Shown here one piece after another: positions 49,686 to 58,336 of a DNA stretch of 64,000 nucleotides. The DNA comes from Methylobacteriaceae bacterium (GTDB taxonomy: Bacteria > Pseudomonadota > Alphaproteobacteria > Rhizobiales > Beijerinckiaceae): positions 547,001-611,000 of the forward strand of contig JACKJC010000001.1 in NCBI GenBank assembly GCA_020638195.1, read 5' to 3'. How positions within the stretch are numbered: position 1 is the first letter of the stretch; the number at the start of each line of letters is the position of its first letter. The notes under the pieces are model-generated. The model was not told the DNA's origin and did not search any database. It saw only the letters and a list, made by a program, of their open reading frames with translations. Position numbers and translations under genes: made by a program.

Positions 49686-50633
49686 TCAGCCGCGCCGTTT
49701 CGCCTCGATCGCGTCCCAGATGGCGGCGGCGAGATCGGGGCCGCAGACGCGCTGGATGGCGCGCACCCCTGTGGGCGACGTCACGTTGATTTCAGTCAGA
49801 TGGCCGTCGATCACGTCGATTCCGACAAAGAGCAGCCCGCGGTTCCGCAATTCCGGGCCGAGTTTCGCGCAAATCTCCTGTTCGCGCGGAGTCAGTTCAG
49901 TCTGCGCCGCCGCCCCGCCGCGCACCATGTTGGAGCGAATGTCGTTGGGAGCGGGCACGCGGTTGACCGCCCCGAGCGCCACGCCGTCGACCAGGATGAT
50001 GCGCTTGTCGCCCTCGGACACGCGCGGCAGGAATTTCTGGCAGACCCAGGGCTCGCGAAACGTGGTCGCGAACATGTCGAAGAGCGAGCCGAAATTCGGA
50101 TCGACCGGCGCGACCTTGAAGACGCCGCCGCCGCCGAAACCATAGAGCGGCTTCATCACGATCTCGCCGTGCTCGGCCCGGAACGCCTCGATCGCCGCCT
50201 TGTCGCGCGTGATCAGCGTCGCTGGCATGAACTCCTGAAAATCCATCACGAACAGCTTTTCAGGCGCATTGCGGACATGCGCGGGATCGTTGACGACCAG
50301 CGTCTTCGGATGAACGCGCTCCAGCAGGTGGGTCGTGGCGATATAGGCGAGGTCGAAGGGTGGATCCTGACGCAGCAGCACCACGTCGCATTCGCTCAGG
50401 TCCTTCGCGCGGGGTTCGCCCAGGGTGAAATGGTCGCCCTGGACGTCCTTCACCGTCAGGTCCTGAACGTTGGCGAAGACCGTGTCGCCGCGCAGCGACA
50501 GCCGATCCGGCGTGTAGAAGACGATGGAATGGCCGCGCTTCTGGGCCTCGAGCAGTAGCGCGAAGGTCGAATCTCCGGCGATCTTGATCCGGTCGATCGG
50601 GTCCATCTGAACGGCCACGCTGAGCTTGCTCAT
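49686..50633 (-). CDS. gshB: Glutathione synthetase
   Basis: A 315-residue ATP-grasp enzyme that joins glycine to gamma-glutamylcysteine. It begins SVAVQMDPIDRIKIAGDSTF, then VVLLRQDPPFDLAYIATTH. The ATP-binding part has GEIVMKPLYGFGGGGVFKV, and the C-terminal part DGHLTEINVTSPTGVRAIQ completes it. Length and motifs match the prokaryotic family. It is the first gene of a possible gshB-glnD-grpE unit. Elsewhere in alphaproteobacteria gshB is beside UPF0102; here it is 12 kb away. Confidence 0.97.
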   Translation of the reverse strand: MSKLSVAVQMDPIDRIKIAGDSTFALLLEAQKRGHSIVFYTPDRLSLRGDTVFANVQDLTVKDVQGDHFTLGEPRAKDLSECDVVLLRQDPPFDLAYIATTHLLERVHPKTLVVNDPAHVRNAPEKLFVMDFQEFMPATLITRDKAAIEAFRAEHGEIVMKPLYGFGGGGVFKVAPVDPNFGSLFDMFATTFREPWVCQKFLPRVSEGDKRIILVDGVALGAVNRVPAPNDIRSNMVRGGAAAQTELTPREQEICAKLGPELRNRGLLFVGIDVIDGHLTEINVTSPTGVRAIQRVCGPDLAAAIWDAIEAKRRG

Positions 50634-50769
50634 CTTTCATCCTTTTCTGGGCGGCGAAGGTGTAGCGCGATTGCAGCCCGCAAACAAAGCGTGGGGGGCG
50701 AGGGCAGCGTTAACCCTTCCTGAAAGGAGGGCGCGGTATATCCGGATGGACGCATTCTGCGAGGGGATG

Positions 50770-52098
50770 ATGCCCAGGATTTCGCTCGGCGGCGGCCTTG
50801 TCTTCCGCCAAAGCCTGTTCTTTCTGATCGTCGCGGCTTTCGGCTTCTACGCCTATCTGGGCGCGGGCGATGTGGTCGACCTCGCGCGCCGCGCGGCGAC
50901 CGCGCCGCAGGCCGAGGCTCATGCGACATTCGCTCAGGCCGTCAAGACCGCCGAAAGCCTGCAGCATCTCCTGCTCGGCAGCCTGGCGCTCGTCTGCGTA
51001 CTGGCCTTCGGCATTCTCATTCCCGCCTTGCACACGCTGGTTGCGCGCCCGATCTCGCGCGTCGCCGCCCAGATGCGTGAACTCGCCGATGGCGACACCG
51101 AGATCGAGATCGACTTCGAGAACCGCAAGGATGAGATTGGCGAGATCGCCCGCAGCCTCGTCGCGTTGCGCGATCACGTGCGCACCAACCTCGCGCTGGT
51201 CGAGGAGATCAAGGCGCGCGACGATCGCGAGGCGCGTCTCATGCGCGACGCCGCCGTGCGCGCGAGCGTCGAAATGTTTGTCGCCGACATGACCAAGCTT
51301 ATGGAAGGCCTCGGCGTGATGACGCGCCAGATGTCGGAAGACACCGAGACGATGACGGCGGCCGTCCGCCACGCCAACGAAGGCTCGGACTCGGCGACCC
51401 TTTCCGCGAGCGAAGCCGCGCAGAACGTCTCGGCTGTCGCGGGCGCGGCCGAGCAATTGCTCGACGCCATCGAGGAGATCAGCCGTCAGGTGGTCGATTC
51501 CACCGGCGTCGTGCGCGAAGCCGTCGTGCAGACCGAAAAATCGAACTCTGGCATTTCGCGCCTCTCGACCGCCGCCGCCCGCGTTGGCGACGTCGTCGAA
51601 CTCATTTCGCGCATCGCGGCCCAGACCAACCTGCTCGCGCTCAACGCCACGATCGAGGCGGCGCGCGCGGGCGAAGCCGGCCGCGGCTTCGCCGTGGTCG
51701 CGCAGGAAGTGAAGACGCTGGCCACCCGCACCGCCAAGGCGACGCAGGACATTGCCGCGCAGATCGCCGAAATGCAGGCGGCCACCGACCAGTCGGTCGA
51801 GGCCATCGCCGCCATCCGCGACAAGATCAGCGCGGTCGAGCGCATCTCCGCGATCATCGCTTCCGCCGTGCACGAACAGGGCGCCTCGACGCAGGAAATC
51901 GTGCGCTCCACCCGTTCGGCGGCAGAAGGCACGACGGGCATGTCCGACCACGTCGGCGCGGTCGCCAAGGCGGTCGGCGATGTCGGCGACAGCGTGGATT
52001 CGGTCGTGCGTCTCGCGCAGGATCTCGATTCCTTCGCCAATCGCATGCGCGCCAAGGCGACGGCTTTCGGCGCGGAGCTGGAACGCGCGCACGGGTGA
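50770..52098 (+). CDS. Methyl-accepting chemotaxis protein with minimal periplasmic loop
   Basis: A chemoreceptor of about 442 residues. A first membrane segment (FRQSLFFLIVAAFGFYAYLG) and a second (LLLGSLALVCVLAFGILIPA) are separated by only about 35 residues, so there is no room for a ligand-binding domain. A HAMP domain (ARPISRVAAQMRELADGD) follows, and then the long helical signalling domain with the hairpin tip ELISRIAAQTNLLALNATIEAARAGEAGRGFAVVAQEV (in part IAAQTNLLALNATIEAARAG). GAGG lies five bases before ATG 50770; ATG 50746 is an alternative. It may sense energy or another protein. Confidence 0.9.
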   Translation: MPRISLGGGLVFRQSLFFLIVAAFGFYAYLGAGDVVDLARRAATAPQAEAHATFAQAVKTAESLQHLLLGSLALVCVLAFGILIPALHTLVARPISRVAAQMRELADGDTEIEIDFENRKDEIGEIARSLVALRDHVRTNLALVEEIKARDDREARLMRDAAVRASVEMFVADMTKLMEGLGVMTRQMSEDTETMTAAVRHANEGSDSATLSASEAAQNVSAVAGAAEQLLDAIEEISRQVVDSTGVVREAVVQTEKSNSGISRLSTAAARVGDVVELISRIAAQTNLLALNATIEAARAGEAGRGFAVVAQEVKTLATRTAKATQDIAAQIAEMQAATDQSVEAIAAIRDKISAVERISAIIASAVHEQGASTQEIVRSTRSAAEGTTGMSDHVGAVAKAVGDVGDSVDSVVRLAQDLDSFANRMRAKATAFGAELERAHG

Positions 52099-52102
52099 GC
52101 GA

Positions 52103-52600
52103 TCAGTCGCGGGTCTCGACGCCCTCGATTGCCGGCCCCTCGCTCAGCACGCTTTCGAGCTCGCGCAGCATGGCCTGCAATTCAGCCAGTTTCTGCGCGC
52201 CAAACCGCCGCGTGATCTCCGCATAGATCGCCTCCGACTGCGGCGACACGCGCTCGATCAGCTCCTCGCCCCTGGGCGAGAGCGCGATGATGCTGCGCCG
52301 CTGGTCCGCCTTGTCCTGCCGCCGCGTGATCAGGTCCAGACCTTCGAGATCACGCAGGATGCGCGAAACGCTGGGCCCGAGCAAAAAGGTCGCCTCGGCC
52401 AGTTCCGACACTTCCATGCCGGGCCGTGTCATCAGCGCGCGCAGCACCCGCCATTGCTGCTCGGTCATGCCGTGACGCCGCAGCGCCGGCCGGAAGTGCC
52501 GCATGACGGCTTCGCGCGCGCGCAGCAGCGACATCGGCAGCGAGCGCGAGAAATGCCGAATACGAACGGGCGAAGCCGCGCGCGCGTCTGTGTCGCTCAT
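52103..52600 (-). CDS. hpaR: Homoprotocatechuate degradation operon regulator, MarR family
   Basis: A 165-residue MarR-type winged-helix repressor. The start of the DNA-binding part, SLPMSLLRAREAVMRHFRPA and MTEQQWRVLRALM, is typical of HpaR. The recognition helix is near TFLLGPSVSRILRDLEGLDL, and the wing carries RRQDKADQRRSII. In E. coli HpaR represses the homoprotocatechuate meta pathway until an aromatic effector binds. It is the last gene of a three-gene unit with hpaH and a fumarylacetoacetate-hydrolase enzyme, 10 bases from hpaH. Similar inverted repeats in the two nearby control regions may be its operators. Confidence 0.88.
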   Translation of the reverse strand: MSDTDARAASPVRIRHFSRSLPMSLLRAREAVMRHFRPALRRHGMTEQQWRVLRALMTRPGMEVSELAEATFLLGPSVSRILRDLEGLDLITRRQDKADQRRSIIALSPRGEELIERVSPQSEAIYAEITRRFGAQKLAELQAMLRELESVLSEGPAIEGVETRD

Positions 52601-52610
52601 TAGTTTCCGC

Positions 52611-53414
52611 CTATCCGAAGTAACAGCTCACTGTTCCATACGGTCCGTAGTCGGCGACGATCGTGTCGCCCTTGCCCGCCTCTATCGGCCGGATGAACGA
52701 GCCGGCGAGCACGACCTCGCCGGCCTTCAGGGCGCCGCCGTGTTCGGCCATGCGATTGGCGAGCCAGGCGACGCCGTTGGCGGGATGGTTGAGCACGCCG
52801 GCCGCCAGTCCCGTCTCCTCGATGGCGCCGTTCTTCGAAACGATGGCGCCGATCCAGCGCAGATCGGCGGCGTCGGGCCGGATCGGCCGCCCGCCCATCA
52901 CGATCCCGCAATTGGCGGCGTTGTCGGCGATCGTGTCGAAGACCGTGCGCGTCTTCTTCGTCTCCGGATCGACGCGCAGGATGCGCGTGTCGAGAATTTC
53001 GAGCGCGGGGATTACGTAGTCCGTGGCGTTCAGCACGTCGAACAAGGTGCAATGAGGACCGCTCAGCGGCGCCTTCAGCACGAAGGCGACTTCCGCCTCG
53101 ATCCGCGTGCCGATGAACTTGTCGGTCGGAATAGTCGCGCCGTCTGCGAAGAACATGTCGTCGAGCAGATAGCCGGAATCGGGAATGTCGATGTTCAGCG
53201 CGAGCTGCATCGCCTTGGAGGTGAGACCGATCTTGTGCCCACGCACGGTGCGGCCCGCCGCGATCTTGAGATCGATCCATGCCTTCTGCACGGCATAGGC
53301 GTCGGCCATGTCCATGCCGGGATGATCGAGCGACAGCATGCGGATCTGTTTTCGTGTCCGCTCGGCTTCGTCGAGACGGCGGGCGGCGGAGAGGATTTCG
53401 TCAGGGGTCAACAT
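52611..53414 (-). CDS. hpaH: 2-oxo-hept-4-ene-1,7-dioate hydratase
   Basis: A 267-residue enzyme that hydrates the ring-cleavage product of homoprotocatechuate catabolism. It matches the HpaH/MhpD fold: GRTVRGHKIGLTSKAMQL, SGYLLDDMFF, and the metal-binding glutamates in TRIEAEVAFVLKAPL. VLNHPANGVAWLANRM follows. The length equals the usual 267. Start ATG 53414 (MLTPDEI) is one base after the upstream gene's stop (GAGG seven bases before). The other meta-pathway genes (hpaD, hpaE, hpaF) are not in the window. Confidence 0.9.
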   Translation of the reverse strand: MLTPDEILSAARRLDEAERTRKQIRMLSLDHPGMDMADAYAVQKAWIDLKIAAGRTVRGHKIGLTSKAMQLALNIDIPDSGYLLDDMFFADGATIPTDKFIGTRIEAEVAFVLKAPLSGPHCTLFDVLNATDYVIPALEILDTRILRVDPETKKTRTVFDTIADNAANCGIVMGGRPIRPDAADLRWIGAIVSKNGAIEETGLAAGVLNHPANGVAWLANRMAEHGGALKAGEVVLAGSFIRPIEAGKGDTIVADYGPYGTVSCYFG

Positions 53415-53415
53415 C

Positions 53416-54291
53416 TCAAACCTCGTCCACAACGTCGTTCGCCAATGTGCCGATTCCCTCCGCCGTGACTTCGATCACGTCGCCGGGAACCAGGAACTTC
53501 GGCGGATCGAAGCGCGCGCCGGCGCCGGTCGGCGTGCCGGTCACGATCACGTCGCCGGGAACGAGCGTCGTGAAGGTCGAAATGTAGGAGATGAGATAGC
53601 GGAAGCCGAAGATCATCCGGCTCGTGCGGTCGTCCTGCCGCAATTCGCCGTTGACGCGCGTCGTCAGCCTGATGTCGGCGATCTGGTTTTCATCCTCGTA
53701 GGGCACGATCCAGGGCCCGAGCGAGCCGGTCGCATCGAAATTCTTGCCCTGCGTCACGTTGAACTTGGCGTGGCGAACCCAGTCGCGGATCGTGCCCTCG
53801 TTGCACAGCGACAGCGCGGCGATATGGTCGAGTGCGTCACGTTCCTCGATGTGGCGTCCGCCCTTGCCGATCACGATGACGACCTCGCCTTCGTAGTCGA
53901 GTTGCGGCGAAGCCTTGGGACGCACCAGCGACGCGCCGTGCCCGACGAAGGAGCGAGGAAAGCGGATGAACATGGAGGGATATTTCGGCGCGGCCTGCCC
54001 GTCCTTGTATTCCTCGTTGCGGTCCGGATAGTTGACGCCGATGCAGATGATCTTTTCAGGCGATGGGATCGGCGGCAGCAGTTTGACCGCCGAGAGCGCA
54101 TGGTCGACGGAGGCCTCGGCGCCGGCCTCGCAGAGTTCCGCGAGTCGGTCTTCCGCGATCGCCTCGCGCAGCGTCGGCCAGCGGTCGGCGAAGCGCGCGG
54201 AGAGTTCGACGATACCGTCCTGCCGCACCAGCCCATAGGCCGGCGCGCGGCCGGGAAGCTGGAAGGTCGCGAGCTTCGGGCGAGGGGTCAT
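53416..54291 (-). CDS. Fumarylacetoacetate hydrolase family protein
   Basis: A 291-residue FAH-fold enzyme. IICIGVNYPDRNEEYKDGQ is the family entry motif; PQLDYEGEVVIVIGKGGRHI carries the metal-binding E-x-E. The catalytic region VIVTGTPTGAGARFDPPKFL is followed by VIEVTAEGIGTLANDV. Such enzymes include the decarboxylase/isomerase HpaG of the homoprotocatechuate pathway, acylpyruvases and gentisate-pathway hydrolases. Next to hpaH and hpaR, the HpaG-type role is the likeliest, but the single-domain length does not match the two-domain HpaG of E. coli. It is the first gene of this unit. Confidence 0.85.
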   Translation of the reverse strand: MTPRPKLATFQLPGRAPAYGLVRQDGIVELSARFADRWPTLREAIAEDRLAELCEAGAEASVDHALSAVKLLPPIPSPEKIICIGVNYPDRNEEYKDGQAAPKYPSMFIRFPRSFVGHGASLVRPKASPQLDYEGEVVIVIGKGGRHIEERDALDHIAALSLCNEGTIRDWVRHAKFNVTQGKNFDATGSLGPWIVPYEDENQIADIRLTTRVNGELRQDDRTSRMIFGFRYLISYISTFTTLVPGDVIVTGTPTGAGARFDPPKFLVPGDVIEVTAEGIGTLANDVVDEV

Positions 54292-54370
54292 GACGGGGCT
54301 CCAAGAATTTATCTAACATGTAAAATATCGCAATGGTCGGGTCAAACGGCCACGCAGACGGGAGATGAAC
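54292..54370. promoter_or_regulatory. Divergent control region of the aromatic module with TAACATGTAA site
   Basis: The 79 bases between the FAH gene and an SDR gene are AT-rich and contain CTAAC-AT-GTAAA (54313-54323), a near-symmetric site. It resembles TTAAC-GT-GTTAA upstream of dctP at 55206-55217. The SDR has GGAG six bases before its chosen start. Binding by HpaR is inferred from context. Confidence 0.5.
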
Positions 54371-55171
54371 ATGACTGGTCGGCTCGCGAACAAGAAGGTC
54401 CTGCTGCTTGGCGCTGGCTCCGTCGGCGACGGCATCGGCAATGGCCGCGCCATGGCGATCCTTTTCGCGCGCGAAGGCGCGGACATTGTCGGCGTCGATC
54501 TCGATCTGGCGGCGGCAGAGGAAACCGCGCGCCTCGTGAAGGACGAGGGCCGCGACATGATCGCCGTCGCGGGCGATGTGACGGACGCCGCCGATCTCGC
54601 GCGCGTCATAGAGGAGGCGCAGGCGCGTCTCGGCCGCATCGACATTCTCGTCAACAATGTCGGTGGCTCGATCGCCGGCGGCCCGGAGGAAATCACGCCC
54701 GAGCAATGGGACGCCCAGTTCCGATTCAATGTCGACTATGTCCATCAGTCGACCCGCATTCTGGCGCCGCGTATGGCCGCCCAGGGCGGCGGCGCCATCG
54801 TCAACATCTCCTCGATCGCGGGCGTGCGGCATCTCGGCCACGACCTCGCCGCCTATGCCGCCTCAAAGGCCGCCCTGCAGCAATATTCGAAGGTCGTCGC
54901 CGTGCGCTATGCGCCGCAGAACGTCCGCATCAATACGGTCATCCCCGGCCTCATGTTCACGCCGCTGGTGCGCGTGCGGCTGGCGCCGCAGCAGGCCGGC
55001 GGCGACGCTGAGGCGCTGATCGCCAAGCGCCACGCCAAGCCGCCGATGGGCCGTATGGGCGACGCCTGGGACGTGGCTTACGCCGCGCTCTACCTCGCAT
55101 CGGACGAGGCCAGATATGTGACCGGCGCCGAGATCATGGTCGACGGCGGCCTGTCGAACACCACCCGCTGA
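54371..55171 (+). CDS. SDR family NAD(P)-dependent oxidoreductase
   Basis: A 266-residue SDR. The cofactor motif is unusual in spacing: VLLLGAGSVGDGIGNGRAMA, with an extra loop before GIG. VDLDL after strand 2 suggests NAD. NNVGGS, NISSIAG and AAYAASKAA (YxxxK) are present. It faces the aromatic-degradation unit and precedes the TRAP transporter genes, so it may oxidise the transported aromatic or its alcohol. Start ATG 54371 is preferred over ATG 54365 from the ribosome-site spacing. Confidence 0.88.
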   Translation: MTGRLANKKVLLLGAGSVGDGIGNGRAMAILFAREGADIVGVDLDLAAAEETARLVKDEGRDMIAVAGDVTDAADLARVIEEAQARLGRIDILVNNVGGSIAGGPEEITPEQWDAQFRFNVDYVHQSTRILAPRMAAQGGGAIVNISSIAGVRHLGHDLAAYAASKAALQQYSKVVAVRYAPQNVRINTVIPGLMFTPLVRVRLAPQQAGGDAEALIAKRHAKPPMGRMGDAWDVAYAALYLASDEARYVTGAEIMVDGGLSNTTR

Positions 55172-55332
55172 ACGCGCGACATCTGGACGCGCCGCCCGTA
55201 GTAACTTAACGTGTTAATCGAATGTCGGCCGTCGACCGTGCTTGATCGACGGCCCGCCGCGCACTTAGGGTGCGCCAATAAACCGAACCACGGCCGTGCC
55301 GGCCGATTGGAAACGCGACGAGGGAGAGCGTG
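55172..55332 (+). promoter_or_regulatory. dctP upstream region with TTAAC-GT-GTTAA operator and hairpin
   Basis: The perfect inverted repeat TTAAC-GT-GTTAA (55206-55217) is followed by a nine-pair hairpin GGCCGTCGA (55227-55235) with TCGACGGCC (55246-55254). The first looks like a repressor site; the second may terminate transcription from the SDR gene or structure the leader. The space upstream of dctP is enough for a separate promoter. Confidence 0.5.
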
Positions 55333-56355
55333 ATGAAGAAGTTTCTTATGGCGGCGAGCTGCCTGGCCGCGCTGGCTGCGGCGCCGGCCGCGGTGGCGCA
55401 GGACAAGCAGGTCAATCTCAAGATTTCCTTCTGGGTTCCCGCGCAGCATCCGCTCGTGCCCGCCACGAAGAAGTGGGCCGAGGATATCGAGAAGGAATCG
55501 GGCGGCACGATCAAGGCGACGCTCTTCCCCTCCGAGCAGCTCGGCAAGGCCTTCGACCATTACGACATGGCGCGCGACGGCATCGCCGACGTCACATACG
55601 TCAATCCCGGCTACCAGCCCGGCCGCTTCGCGATCGTCTCGCTCGGCCAGGTTCCCTTCATCTTCGGCGATGGCCACAAGGGCACGCAGGCCTTCGACGC
55701 CTGGTATCGCAAGTACGCCGCCAAGGAGATGAAGGACACGCATTACTGCTTCGGCTTCATCCACGATCCCGGCGCGATCCATTCGCGCACCAAGAAGGTC
55801 ATGGTTCCCGGCGACATTTCCGGCATGAAGATCCGTCCGGCGCAGTCGACGATCGGTCAGATGGTGAAGTCGCTCGGCGGCACCAACGTGCAGGCCTCCG
55901 CGCCCGAATCGCGGGACGCTCTGGAGCGCGGCGTCGCCGACGCAATCACCTTCCCCTGGGGTTCGGTCTTCCTGTTCGGCATCGACAAGGTGACGAAGTA
56001 TCACATGGACGTGCCGCTCTACTCCACGGTCTTCACCTATTCGATGAACAAGGCCGTCTACGACGGCATGTCGGCGGCGCAGAAGAAGGTGATCGACAAT
56101 CACTGCACGACCGAATGGGCTGAGAAGGTCGCTGGTCCCTGGGCCGACTTCGAGGCGGCCGGCCGTGAGAAGATGAGGAAGGCCGAGGGCCATGAGGTCT
56201 ACAAGATCTCCGCCGATCAGCTTGCGCAGTGGAAGAAGGTCGTCGAGCCGCTCGAGAAGGACTGGGCCGAGGCGGTCAAGAAGGCTGGCGGCGATCCTGT
56301 CGCGATCAAGGCCGACCTCGACGCCACCGTGAAGAAGTACGGCGCGGGTCTCTGA
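55333..56355 (+). CDS. dctP: TRAP transporter substrate-binding protein, DctP family
   Basis: A 340-residue periplasmic binding protein. The signal peptide (FLMAASCLAALAAAPAAVAQ) ends at AVAQ. The mature part has the DctP fold: NLKISFWVPAQHPLVPATKK, KATLFPSEQLGKAFDHYDMA, and the Arg motif DISGMKIRPAQSTIG, which binds the substrate carboxylate. ESRDALERGVADAITFPWGS follows. A GTG one codon earlier also fits. With dctQ and dctM it forms a complete TRAP system. The nearby aromatic-degradation genes make an aromatic acid a candidate substrate. Confidence 0.92.
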   Translation: MKKFLMAASCLAALAAAPAAVAQDKQVNLKISFWVPAQHPLVPATKKWAEDIEKESGGTIKATLFPSEQLGKAFDHYDMARDGIADVTYVNPGYQPGRFAIVSLGQVPFIFGDGHKGTQAFDAWYRKYAAKEMKDTHYCFGFIHDPGAIHSRTKKVMVPGDISGMKIRPAQSTIGQMVKSLGGTNVQASAPESRDALERGVADAITFPWGSVFLFGIDKVTKYHMDVPLYSTVFTYSMNKAVYDGMSAAQKKVIDNHCTTEWAEKVAGPWADFEAAGREKMRKAEGHEVYKISADQLAQWKKVVEPLEKDWAEAVKKAGGDPVAIKADLDATVKKYGAGL

Positions 56356-56363
56356 TCACAAGC

Positions 56364-56442
56364 GTCTGTCATTCCCGACGCCTGCGTGAGCAGGCGATCG
56401 GGAATCCAGCCTCTCTGGATCCCCGCTTTTGCGGGGATGACG
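56364..56442. repeat. Two-hairpin intergenic repeat between dctP and dctQ
   Basis: GTCATTCCCGA (56368 on) ... GCCTGC-GTGA-GCAGGC ... TCGGGAATCCAG, then CTGGATCCCCGC-TTTT-GCGGGGATGAC. It follows the same plan as the element at 28979-29090. Lying between the binding-protein gene and the permease genes, it may also protect dctP mRNA and lower permease levels. Confidence 0.75.
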
Positions 56443-56461
56443 CTCTCATTTCGGATCGAAT

Positions 56462-56983
56462 ATGCAACGCAGCCTGATGGACCGATTCATCGACGGCATC
56501 GAATGGATCGCCGCGATCTTCGTCGGCATCGTCGCCGCCGACATCTTCATTTCCGTGCTGCTGCGGAAGTTCTTTTCGGCTTCGATTCCCGATAGCTACG
56601 ACTTCGGCCGGCTGTTGCTCGGCATCCTCATCTTCTGGGGCATCGCCGCGACCAGCTATCGCGGCACGCACATCACCGTGGACCTGCTTTATTCGTCCTC
56701 CGGCCCGCGCGCGCAGCGCCTGATGGACGTGTTCGCGACGGCGGTCCTGCTGTTCGTCGTCACGGTCCAGACCTACACGCTCTACGACAAGGTCCAGCAG
56801 ACGCGCATCGACAACGTTCTGACCTACGACCTCAACTGGCCAACCTGGCCGTTCTTCGCCGTGGCCTGGATCGGCGACGTCTCGGCCGTGCTGCTGATCG
56901 CGATCCGCACCTACCGCCTCATCTTTCATCCGGAAGATATGGAGCGCGGCCATCCCCATCACTCTGAAGCCGCCGAATCATGA
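56462..56983 (+). CDS. dctQ: TRAP transporter small permease, DctQ family
   Basis: A 173-residue inner-membrane subunit with four hydrophobic segments, beginning MQRSLMDRFIDGIEWIAAIF. The characteristic first loop is DSYDFGRLLLGILIFWG and the second RGTHITVDLLY. Its stop overlaps the dctM start by four bases (ATGA), as in many TRAP operons. It pairs with the large subunit to form the Na+-driven transporter. Confidence 0.9.
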   Translation: MQRSLMDRFIDGIEWIAAIFVGIVAADIFISVLLRKFFSASIPDSYDFGRLLLGILIFWGIAATSYRGTHITVDLLYSSSGPRAQRLMDVFATAVLLFVVTVQTYTLYDKVQQTRIDNVLTYDLNWPTWPFFAVAWIGDVSAVLLIAIRTYRLIFHPEDMERGHPHHSEAAES

Positions 56984-58278
56984 ACCCCGATCTCATTGCC
57001 GCTGGCGGCTTCGTCCTTCTTTTCGTCCTGATGCTGTTGCGCGTGCCCGTCGGCATGGCGATGGCGCTCGTCGGCGTCGGCGGCTACGCCATGCTGGTCA
57101 ACAGCACCGCCGCGCTGAAACTCATCGGTCAGACCTCGATGCGCACGGTCACCGACTACACGTTCGGCGTCATCCCCATGTTCCTGCTGATGGGCGCGTT
57201 CGTGTCCACCTCCGGCATCAGCAAGGAGCTCTTTCGCGCCGCGAATACGTTTCTGGGCCATCGGCGCGGCGGGCTCGGCATCGCGACGATCGCGGCCTGC
57301 GGCGGCTTTGCTGCGATTTCGGGTTCGTCCGTCGCCACCGCCGCGACGTTCTCGACGGTCGCCTATCCTGAAATGCGCCGGTTCGGCTATCCGCAGAGCT
57401 TCGCCACCGGCGTGATCGCGGCCGGCGGCACGCTCGGCGCCATGCTGCCGCCCTCCACCGTTCTGGCGGTCTATGCGATCATCACGCAGCAGGATATCGG
57501 CAAGCTTTTCGTCGCGGGCGTTCTGCCGGGCCTGCTCGCGATCTGCATGCACATGATCACCATCGCGATCATCGCCCATGTGAAGCCGGATTTCCTGCCG
57601 GCCGCGCCGCGCGCGAGCTGGGAGGAGCGCATCGCGGCGCTCAAGAACGTCTGGGCGCCGCTCGTGCTCTTTATCTTCGTCATCGGCGGGCTTTACGGCG
57701 GCCTGTTCACGCCGACCGAGGCCGGCGGCATGGGCGCCGGCGGCGCCTTCCTGATCGGCGTGCTGCGTGGCCGGCTCTCGCGCGAGGGCATTCGCAATTC
57801 GCTGCTTCAGGCCACGCGCACCGCGGCGGCGGTCTTCACCGTGCTGATCGGCGCGCTCTTGTTCGGCTATTTCCTGACGATCACGCAGACGCCGCAGAAA
57901 GTCACGGAATTCCTGACCTCGCTTGGGCTCGGGCGCTACGGCGTCCTGCTTCTGATCATGCTCATGTATCTCATCCTGGGCTGTCTGATGGACGCCATGG
58001 CGATGATCATCCTGACCGTGCCGATCATCTTTCCCGTCATCACGCATCTCGGCTTCGATCCAATCTGGTTCGGCGTCATCATCGTCATGACGGTCGAGCT
58101 CGGCCTGATCCATCCGCCGGTCGGCATGAACGTATTCGTGATCAAGTCCGTGATTCCCGAAGTCTCGTTCTCCACGATCTTCAAGGGCGTCATCCCCTTC
58201 ATCTGCGCAGATCTCGTGCGGCTCGGCATCCTCATCGCTTTCCCGATCATCGCGCTCTACCTGCCCTCGCGCATGTGA
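56980..58278 (+). CDS. dctM: TRAP transporter large permease, DctM family
   Basis: A 432-residue polytopic subunit, the translocation component. FVLLFVLMLLRVPVGMAMAL at the start, AACGGFAAISGSSVATAATF (conserved TRAP motif), and the C-terminal VELGLIHPPVGMNVFVIKSV are diagnostic. About 12 hydrophobic segments. It closes the dctPQM unit. A short gap of 58 bases leads to the GNAT gene. Confidence 0.94.
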   Translation: MNPDLIAAGGFVLLFVLMLLRVPVGMAMALVGVGGYAMLVNSTAALKLIGQTSMRTVTDYTFGVIPMFLLMGAFVSTSGISKELFRAANTFLGHRRGGLGIATIAACGGFAAISGSSVATAATFSTVAYPEMRRFGYPQSFATGVIAAGGTLGAMLPPSTVLAVYAIITQQDIGKLFVAGVLPGLLAICMHMITIAIIAHVKPDFLPAAPRASWEERIAALKNVWAPLVLFIFVIGGLYGGLFTPTEAGGMGAGGAFLIGVLRGRLSREGIRNSLLQATRTAAAVFTVLIGALLFGYFLTITQTPQKVTEFLTSLGLGRYGVLLLIMLMYLILGCLMDAMAMIILTVPIIFPVITHLGFDPIWFGVIIVMTVELGLIHPPVGMNVFVIKSVIPEVSFSTIFKGVIPFICADLVRLGILIAFPIIALYLPSRM

Positions 58279-58336
58279 GGCGGCTGGACGCGGAACCGCG
58301 GCCGCGCCATATCGTTTGCGAAGAAACGAGGCGCAG

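Noticed and set aside
46666..50145. 1159-codon open frame on the plus strand opposite glnD and gshB
   Set aside because: It is antisense to two genes with full family motifs. Its product is low-complexity Arg/Ala/Asp-rich, as expected of a GC-rich shadow frame, and it lacks a ribosome site.
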